Assembly (NCBI GenBank): GCA_900549065.1
Contig: URNC01000073.1
Location: forward strand, 1-10,088
Length of the DNA: 10,088 bases
Source: an uncultured Collinsella sp.
Lineage (GTDB): Bacteria; Actinomycetota; Coriobacteriia; Coriobacteriales; Coriobacteriaceae
Direction of reading: 5' to 3'
Under the pieces are notes generated by a model. That model was not told the origin of the DNA, did not search any database, and worked only from the letters and a program-made list of their open reading frames with translations. Below are positions 5,381-10,088 of this stretch, one piece after another. The number at the start of each line of letters is the position of its first letter. Position 1 is the first letter of the stretch. A program made the position numbers and the translations under genes.

Positions 5381-5989
5381 ATGAACAAGCAGCAGCTGGC
5401 CTCCAAGATATGGGAGTCTGCCAACAAGATGCGATCCAAGATCGAGGCTAACGAGTACAAGGATTACATCCTGGGCTTCATCTTCTACAAGTTCCTCTCC
5501 GAGACCGAAGTCACCCGCCTGAAGGCACGTGATTTCGCCGAGGAGGATTTGCCGAGCCTCGTGGAAGACGACGAAGAAACGGTCGAGTTCGTCAAGGGCG
5601 AGTGCGGCTACTTCATCGCCTACGAGAACCTCTTCTCCACCTGGGTCGCCAAAGGCGGCGACTTCGAGATTTCGAACGTTCGCGATGCCCTCTCTGCTTT
5701 TAGTCGCAACATCGACCCTGCCCGCAAGCGCGTCTTTGATGGCATCTTCGACACGCTGCAGACCGGCCTCTCCAAGCTCGGCACCGACGCACGGAGCCAG
5801 TCCAAGGCCGCTCGCGACCTCATCTACCTCATCAAGGACATCCCGATGGACGGTCGCCAAGACTACGACGTGCTTGGCTTCATCTACGAGTACCTCATCA
5901 GCAACTTCGCAGCCAACGCCGGTAAGAAAGCAGGCGAGTTCTATACGCCGCACGAAGTCTCCATGCTCATGAGCGAGATAATCTCGTAG
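5381..5989 (+). CDS. hsdM: HsdM N-terminal fragment (product up to the premature TAG)
   Basis: Translation from the normal start gives 202 residues: the HsdM N-terminal helical domain and the FYTPHEVSMLMSEIIS segment that leads into the methyltransferase fold. It lacks the SAM-binding and catalytic motifs. It might still bind HsdS or DNA, but cannot methylate. The next in-frame codons after TAG read HLAGRENITIYDPTSGSGS, ordinary HsdM sequence, so the end is premature rather than natural. Confidence 0.7.
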   Translation: MNKQQLASKIWESANKMRSKIEANEYKDYILGFIFYKFLSETEVTRLKARDFAEEDLPSLVEDDEETVEFVKGECGYFIAYENLFSTWVAKGGDFEISNVRDALSAFSRNIDPARKRVFDGIFDTLQTGLSKLGTDARSQSKAARDLIYLIKDIPMDGRQDYDVLGFIYEYLISNFAANAGKKAGEFYTPHEVSMLMSEIIS

Positions 5990-6070
5990 CACCTGGCCGG
6001 ACGCGAGAACATCACTATCTACGACCCCACGAGCGGATCGGGCTCGCTGCTTATCAATATCGGCAAAGCC

Positions 6071-7942
6071 GTGGCACGACGCAACGGCGACCCGGACTCC
6101 ATCAAGTATTATGCGCAGGAGCTTAAGGAGAACACCTACAACCTCACGCGTATGAATCTGGTCATGCGTGGAATTCTTCCCGACAACATCGTGGCACGCA
6201 ATGGCGACACACTCGAAGACGACTGGCCCTGGTTCGACACCGTCGAGAACAAGGATGAGACCTACGATCCGCTCTTCGTCGATGCCGTGGTGTCGAATCC
6301 GCCTTACTCCCAGAACTGGGACCCGGAAGACAAGGAGCTCGACCCGCGCTTCAAGTTCGGTGTGGCGCCCAAGTCCAAGGCAGACTACGCCTTTTTGCTG
6401 CACGACCTATACCACCTGCGCCCCGACGGCATCATGTGCATCGTTCTGCCCCACGGCGTGCTGTTCCGCGGTGGCGAGGAGGGCGCTATTCGCAAGAACC
6501 TGGTGGAGAAACGTCATATCCAGGCCATCATCGGGCTCCCTGCCAACATCTTCTTCGGTACGGGCATCCCGACCATCGTCATGGTGCTTCGCAAGCAGCG
6601 CGAGAGCAGCGACGTGCTGGTCGTGGATGCGTCGAAGCACTTTGTGAAGGAAGGCAAGAACAACAAGCTGCGCGCGAGCGATATACGCCGCATCGTGGAC
6701 GCGGTTACGACCGGGACGACCGTTGAAAAGTTCAGCCGCCTGGTGACTATCGACGAGATACGCGCCAACGATTACAACCTCAATATTCCGCGCTATGTGG
6801 ATTCGTCCGAAGCCGCTGAGAGCTGGGACGTGTACGCCACCATGTTCGGTGGAGTTCCGAAGGCCGAGGTCGACGCTCTCGACCGCTACTGGAAGGTGTG
6901 GCCGAGCCTGAAGGGCCAGCTTTACGGCGATGGCGGCGGATCGTGCTTTGCGGTCGTGGCAGACGACGTGGCGGCAACGGTAAAGACCAACGCCAACGTC
7001 GTCTCATTTCTAGGCGGCTATCGGGAAGCATTGTCACATCTGCCTGCTGAGCTGCAGAAGAGGTTGGTGGACGATGCGTCGCAGGTCGACGCCGTTGCCG
7101 AAGAAGAGCATATTGCGGCGCAACTTCACGATGCCCTTTCCGGTATCGCGCTTGTTGACGAATACGATACCTATCAGGCTCTTGATGATGCATGGACGGG
7201 CATTTCCGGCGACCTCGAGGTTATTCAAGCCGAGGGCAGGGAAGCTGTGCGTAAAGTCGATCCAAATATGGTGATTAAGAAGAAGAGTGGCAAAGACGTT
7301 GAGGTGCAGGATGGCTGGACGGGCCGCATTTTGCCGTTTGCGCTTGTCCAAGAGCAGCTGCTCGCTGATGATGTCAAGGAAATTACCGCGTGCGAATCCC
7401 GTTTGAATGAAATATCTCAAGAGCTTGACGAGATTCTTGAGAATCTTGATGAGGAGGAGAAAGGCTCGAGCGATGTTTTTGACGATGACGGCGTGCTTGT
7501 GGCGGCATCCCTCAAGAAAGTCGTGAAGAGTATCGGCAAGCATCCGAATGGCGACTTTGAGATGGCGCTTGTTCGTGCTCAGACTCTGCTCGATGAGGAG
7601 AAAGACCTCAAAAAGGCAAACAAAAAGGCGCTTGTCGCGCTCGAAGAGACGACAAAAAAGGTTATTGAGGGCTTGACTGATGTCCAGTGTGACGAATTGC
7701 TGGCTGCGAAATGGATTGAGCCGCTGCAGTCTGATTTACTCGAACTGCCCAATGCCGTTGTAGGCGACTTCATTGCGAAGATTGTGGCGTTGAATGCAAA
7801 GTACGCGACAACCTATTCGGACGTGTGCAATCAGATTAATGAGGCAGAAAACGAGTTGGCAGCGATGTTGGGGCAGCTCACGGGCAATGAATACGATATG
7901 GCGGGCATTGCTGAGCTGCGGAAACTGTTGGGAGGTGAATAA
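6071..7942 (+). CDS. hsdM: HsdM C-terminal fragment (downstream of the premature TAG)
   Basis: The open frame after the TAG can begin at a GTG at 6071 at the earliest plausible start, giving 623 residues. This start lies beyond motif I, has no ribosome binding site, and the codon corresponds to an internal valine of the family (GKAVARR). It contains NPPY and the whole C-terminal half, including acidic coiled-coil stretches (LNEISQELDEILENLDEEE). Independent translation is doubtful. The entry marks how far the intact coding sequence runs. Confidence 0.45.
   Translation: MARRNGDPDSIKYYAQELKENTYNLTRMNLVMRGILPDNIVARNGDTLEDDWPWFDTVENKDETYDPLFVDAVVSNPPYSQNWDPEDKELDPRFKFGVAPKSKADYAFLLHDLYHLRPDGIMCIVLPHGVLFRGGEEGAIRKNLVEKRHIQAIIGLPANIFFGTGIPTIVMVLRKQRESSDVLVVDASKHFVKEGKNNKLRASDIRRIVDAVTTGTTVEKFSRLVTIDEIRANDYNLNIPRYVDSSEAAESWDVYATMFGGVPKAEVDALDRYWKVWPSLKGQLYGDGGGSCFAVVADDVAATVKTNANVVSFLGGYREALSHLPAELQKRLVDDASQVDAVAEEEHIAAQLHDALSGIALVDEYDTYQALDDAWTGISGDLEVIQAEGREAVRKVDPNMVIKKKSGKDVEVQDGWTGRILPFALVQEQLLADDVKEITACESRLNEISQELDEILENLDEEEKGSSDVFDDDGVLVAASLKKVVKSIGKHPNGDFEMALVRAQTLLDEEKDLKKANKKALVALEETTKKVIEGLTDVQCDELLAAKWIEPLQSDLLELPNAVVGDFIAKIVALNAKYATTYSDVCNQINEAENELAAMLGQLTGNEYDMAGIAELRKLLGGE
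7931..7937 (+). promoter_or_regulatory. Ribosome binding site deciding the GTG start of hsdS
   Basis: GGAGGTG lies inside the last codons of hsdM, 6 bases upstream of the GTG at 7944 (8 bases counted from GGAGG). This near-perfect site supports GTG over any upstream in-frame ATG, which would lie inside hsdM without such a site. Confidence 0.7.
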
Positions 7943-7943
7943 C

Positions 7944-9107
7944 GTGACGGAAAAGACTAATGTACCCGAAATTCGTTTTGCCGGTTTTACGGACACTTGG
8001 GAACAGCGTAAGTTGGGAGATGTCGCCACTATTGTGGGCGGCGGCACGCCGAGCACCAATAACGATGCGTACTGGGATGGCGATATAGACTGGTATTCGC
8101 CCGCCGAATTAGGCGAGCAGGTGTACGCCGACAGAAGTGTTCGAAGGATAACCCAGGCTGGTTACGATAGCTGCTCGGCAACATTGCTTCCAGCTGGTAA
8201 AACAATTCTCTTCACAAGTCGTGCGGGCATTGGCAATACAGCGATTCTTCGCAGGTCAGCATGTACAAACCAAGGCTTCCAATCTTTAGTCGTGAACGAT
8301 GATACTGATGTGTATTTCGTCTACTCCATGACCGATCGAATCAAGAAGTTCGCTGAACAGAAAGCTTCCGGATCAACCTTCCTAGAGATATCTGGGAAAG
8401 GTCTGGCGGCCGGAGAATTCGCCTTTCCTTCAAAGGATGAGCAGACTGCAATAGGGTCTATGTTCAAGCAGCTTGACCATCTCATCACCCTTCATCAGCG
8501 TAAGCATGACAAGCTCGTTCAGCTGAAGAAATCGATGCTTGATAAGATGTTCCCCAAGCCGGGTGAAACTGAGCCCGAAATTCGTTTTGCCGGTTTTACG
8601 GACCCTTGGGAACAGCGTAAGTTGGGAGAGGTTGCGCTTGTGACAATGGGGCAATCTCCAAATGGAGCTTGCTATACGGACAATCCAAACGATGCGGTTC
8701 TCGTCCAGGGAAATGCCGATTTGAAAGATGGCTGGGTTTCTCCTCGAGTCTGGACAACAGAAGTCACGAAAACAGCAAAAGCTGGAGATCTAATCATGAG
8801 CGTTCGTGCTCCTGTCGGCGCAATGGGAAAAACTGCTTATGACGTGGTCCTTGGCCGCGATGTCGCTGGAATTGCCGGTAATGAGTTTCTGTTTCAGGCC
8901 CTATCTAAAAAAGAAGCCGAGGGATATTGGTCGACCGTTTCCGCTGGTTCGACTTTTGATTCTATCAATGGAGATGAACTCAGGAATACGCCGGTCAATT
9001 GTCCTCGCAGCGAGTTGGAGTGTGAGACGATCGGCGACTGCTTGTCTAAGGTTGACTCCCTCATCACCCTTCATCAGCGTGAGCCACGGTTTGCTGATAC
9101 AGGTTAA
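7944..9107 (+). CDS. hsdS: Type I specificity subunit HsdS with two target-recognition domains, C-terminally truncated
   Basis: This 387-residue protein determines the bipartite DNA target of a type I restriction-modification enzyme. It is built of two halves. Each begins with PEIRFAGFTD-x-WEQRKLG (residues 8-24 and 211-227), continues into a target-recognition domain (about 28-170 and 230-365), and ends with a helix starting L-ITLHQR. After the first half the spacer helix is complete (RKHDKLVQLKKSMLDKMFPK). After the second half it breaks off at LITLHQRE and ends with an unlike tail, PRFADTG. The break coincides with a 33-bp inverted repeat (9054-9086), so the normal end was exchanged by recombination. 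The GTG start has an excellent ribosome site. The stop TAA overlaps the stop of the convergent recombinase gene in TTAA. The two recognition domains are dissimilar in sequence, implying a hybrid target. Codon use is more AT-rich than in the left part of the operon, as expected for exchanged specificity modules. Confidence 0.9.
   Translation: MTEKTNVPEIRFAGFTDTWEQRKLGDVATIVGGGTPSTNNDAYWDGDIDWYSPAELGEQVYADRSVRRITQAGYDSCSATLLPAGKTILFTSRAGIGNTAILRRSACTNQGFQSLVVNDDTDVYFVYSMTDRIKKFAEQKASGSTFLEISGKGLAAGEFAFPSKDEQTAIGSMFKQLDHLITLHQRKHDKLVQLKKSMLDKMFPKPGETEPEIRFAGFTDPWEQRKLGEVALVTMGQSPNGACYTDNPNDAVLVQGNADLKDGWVSPRVWTTEVTKTAKAGDLIMSVRAPVGAMGKTAYDVVLGRDVAGIAGNEFLFQALSKKEAEGYWSTVSAGSTFDSINGDELRNTPVNCPRSELECETIGDCLSKVDSLITLHQREPRFADTG
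7965..8020 (+). repeat. 56-bp direct repeat before recognition domain 1
   Basis: It matches 8574-8629 at 55 of 56 positions, the only difference being A against C in GGAC[A/C]CTTGG. It codes for PEIRFAGFTD-x-WEQRKLG in the same frame. Repeats placed in front of each recognition domain let homologous recombination exchange or move domains. Confidence 0.9.
8481..8501 (+). repeat. 21-bp internal copy of the inversion-site core
   Basis: A perfect 21-base match to 9060-9080 and, inverted, to the right-edge repeat. It encodes LITLHQR after recognition domain 1. It gives recombination a third possible crossover point, one that would exchange domain 2. Confidence 0.85.
8574..8629 (+). repeat. 56-bp direct repeat before recognition domain 2
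   Basis: Second copy of the 7965-8020 repeat, 609 bp downstream, same strand and same frame, with one mismatch. The near-identity at DNA level, including silent positions, suggests recent gene conversion or active exchange rather than protein-level constraint alone. Confidence 0.9.
9054..9086 (+). repeat. Left inverted repeat of the recombinase cassette
   Basis: These 33 bases (from GACTCCCTCATC to GTGAGCCA) recur as an exact reverse complement at 10056-10088. The left copy lies inside the 3' end of hsdS and encodes DSLITLHQREP. Identity stops abruptly after GAGCCA (CGG against ACT), marking one edge of the exchange. It is the probable crossover site of the tyrosine recombinase encoded between the repeats. 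Confidence 0.9.
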
Positions 9108-10030
9108 ATTAGAGTCGAAAGAGCCCTCATGACGATGTCAATGTCCTTGTTCTCGAGCTCTTGAATGACGTGCAGATAGGTTTCCTGAGTAGTAGTCATG
9201 CTTGCATGGCCGAGCCTTCGGGACACGCTGGCGATAGAGACACCGGCGAACAGTAGAAGTGATGCGTGCGTATGCCGCAGTCCATGGACGGATATGGTGG
9301 GCACGCCAACATTTTTGCAGTGGCGCGCCAAAACGCTGTTAGCCGTCGAGTTATAGACCTTTCCCTTCACAAATATGGGCTCGGTCGGCGGAAGGTCTTT
9401 GAGCAGTCCAGAAAGTTGCATGATGAGTTGCCAGTCAAGTTGAACCTTCCGCACTGATGAGGCGTTTTTCGTGGGAACGAATCCGCCGCCGTTCTTGTAA
9501 TCCCAGGTCTTGTTCACCGAGAGCGTTTGATGAGCAAAGTCGAAGTCTTCGGGAGTAAGCCCAAGGGCCTCGGAAAAGCGCAGGCCCGTTTTAGCGACTA
9601 TGAGAATAAGCCAATCCCAACTCGGCCCGCCTGATAAATCAAGGTCGCCGAGCATGGCATGAAGCTCAAACTGATTGAGATACTTGATCTTTTTCGCCCG
9701 CGGCTGTTTCCCTTTGATGATGGCCTTGCGCGTAGGATCGCGGGGAATGAGCCCTTCGTCAACTGCATCAAGGATCGCCCCCTTAAGCTGATGGTGGAAG
9801 TCCATGGTCGTCTGGCGCTCGTGGTGTTCTGCGTAACCATTGATGAGCTGCTGGTACGAGGTCCGGTCGAGATCTTTTATCTTGAGGTCTGGAATCAGCT
9901 TGGCAAGCCAAGACTGCGTGAGCCGGTACTTTCCCATGGTGACCTCACGGATGGCTCCTTCTTTGTAGACGCTAATCCATTGCGAGTAGTAATCGCAGAA
10001 AAGCGATTCTCCATTGATACCGATTGGCAT
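9104..10030 (-). CDS. Tyrosine recombinase (phage-integrase family), likely hsdS invertase
   Basis: This 308-residue site-specific recombinase has an N-terminal SAM-like core-binding domain (about 5-100, from YYSQWISVYKEG) and a C-terminal catalytic domain. The catalytic set is complete: R151 (TGLRFSEALGL), K188 (PTKNASSVRKV), H249 and R252 (HGLRHTHAS), H275 (RRLGHAS), and the nucleophile Y285 (TTTQETYLHV). The start ATG has GAGGG 5 bases upstream. The gene lies between two exact 33-bp inverted repeats, the left one inside hsdS, as in phase-variable type I loci where such enzymes flip or shuffle specificity genes. Its stop overlaps the hsdS stop in TTAA. Its 5' end overlaps the end of a frame entering from the right edge, probably a second hsdS. 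A plain prophage integrase is the alternative, but no phage genes or tRNA attachment site accompany it. Confidence 0.93.
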   Translation of the reverse strand: MPIGINGESLFCDYYSQWISVYKEGAIREVTMGKYRLTQSWLAKLIPDLKIKDLDRTSYQQLINGYAEHHERQTTMDFHHQLKGAILDAVDEGLIPRDPTRKAIIKGKQPRAKKIKYLNQFELHAMLGDLDLSGGPSWDWLILIVAKTGLRFSEALGLTPEDFDFAHQTLSVNKTWDYKNGGGFVPTKNASSVRKVQLDWQLIMQLSGLLKDLPPTEPIFVKGKVYNSTANSVLARHCKNVGVPTISVHGLRHTHASLLLFAGVSIASVSRRLGHASMTTTQETYLHVIQELENKDIDIVMRALSTLI

Positions 10031-10088
10031 TTTTACCCTCTTTCATCATGTGAGTTGGCTCACGCTGATGAAGGGTGATGAGGGAGTC
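9972..10088 (-). CDS. hsdS: Partial 3' end of a probable second, oppositely oriented hsdS
   Basis: Reading leftward from the right edge, the frame begins DSLITLHQREP, identical to the HsdS C-terminus and in the same phase. It continues THMMKEGKNANRYQWRI and beyond until TAG at 9972-9974. It enters without a start inside the window, so it should be the tail of an upstream gene on the minus strand. It overlaps the first 59 bases of the recombinase gene in another frame. The homology to HsdS lasts only for the 11 residues inside the repeat, so the identity of the gene outside the window is inference. Confidence 0.5.
   Translation of the reverse strand, partial: DSLITLHQREPTHMMKEGKNANRYQWRIAFLRLLLAMD
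10056..10088 (-). repeat. Right inverted repeat of the recombinase cassette
   Basis: Exact reverse complement of 9054-9086 over all 33 bases. It reaches the last base of the window, so the true repeat may be longer. Together the pair delimits a segment of about 1 kb containing the recombinase gene. Confidence 0.9.

Larger units (their letters stand above)
5381..7942 (+). pseudogene. hsdM: Type I DNA methyltransferase subunit HsdM, interrupted by an in-frame TAG
   Basis: One reading frame of 853 codons encodes a long-form HsdM, the N6-adenine methyltransferase subunit of a type I restriction-modification enzyme. It has the N-terminal helical bundle (MNKQQLASKIWESANKMR to about 150), the FYTPHEVSMLM segment before the catalytic core, SAM-binding motif I DPTSGSG (codons 215-221), catalytic motif IV NPPY (codons 306-309), GLPANIFFGTGIPTIVMVLRK, and a C-terminal coiled-coil region that packs on HsdS. 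Codon 203 is TAG (5987-5989), 12 codons before motif I. The sequence on both sides matches the family without a frameshift or gap, so this is a single nonsense change. GAGGG at 5369-5373 supplies the ribosome site. Downstream, stop and hsdS start are separated by one base. With ordinary termination no active methyltransferase is made. A recent mutation, a sequencing error or amber suppression remain open. Confidence 0.85.

Noticed and set aside
4676..6403. A 575-codon open frame on the minus strand across the GIY-YIG gene and hsdM
   Set aside because: It mirrors the codon structure of two well-supported genes on the plus strand, is rich in Val/Leu/Arg/Asp runs typical of antisense GC-rich frames, and shows no family motif or ribosome site.
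9104..10030. Prophage or integrative element integrase
   Set aside because: No phage structural genes, excisionase or tRNA attachment site are seen, while exact inverted repeats shared with hsdS explain the recombinase locally. A broader element beyond the right edge cannot be excluded.

Overview
The window looks like a chromosomal segment of a moderately GC-rich gut actinobacterium of the Coriobacteriia, most likely Collinsella or a close relative. I infer this from the codon style (strong NNC/NNG preference in the left two thirds), the gene families and the AT-rich intergenic spacers. No sequence marker in the window proves the genus.

Left part (1-2249): a diaminopropionate ammonia-lyase gene (dpaL, minus strand) is divergent from a YheO-type PAS/HTH regulator. 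The AT-rich spacer between them carries two perfect 15-bp palindromes, AACAAA-N3-TTTGTT, centred 51 bp apart. This looks like a self-contained regulated unit for breakdown of D/L-2,3-diaminopropionate and related amino acids.

Middle (2250-4331): an unrecognised proline-rich protein with one C-terminal membrane helix is followed by a 365-base gene-free stretch. That stretch holds three 33-bp-spaced direct repeats (possibly a relic of an insertion-sequence end), two strong hairpins (one terminator-like) and a possible pseudoknot. It leads into a small cysteine-containing hypothetical gene.

Right part (4332-10088): a defence/epigenetic locus in tight operon order. It encodes a ribbon-helix-helix protein, a GIY-YIG nuclease with a C-terminal DUF4357 domain, a large type I DNA methyltransferase HsdM, a two-domain specificity subunit HsdS and a convergent tyrosine recombinase. 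HsdM is interrupted by an in-frame TAG immediately before its SAM-binding motif, while the frame resumes intact for another 650 codons. HsdS has a near-identical 56-bp direct repeat in front of each target-recognition domain. It is cut short at a 33-bp sequence that recurs inverted at the right edge of the window, bracketing the recombinase gene. At that edge the inverted copy is in the same reading frame as HsdS, so a second, oppositely oriented hsdS probably lies just outside. This is the architecture of a phase-variable, shuffling type I restriction-modification locus. No hsdR is in the window.

The strongest points for a second look are the amber codon in hsdM inside an otherwise complete shuffling locus, the recombinase cassette whose inversion would rewrite the HsdS C-terminus, and the RHH/GIY-YIG pair coupled upstream of hsdM.
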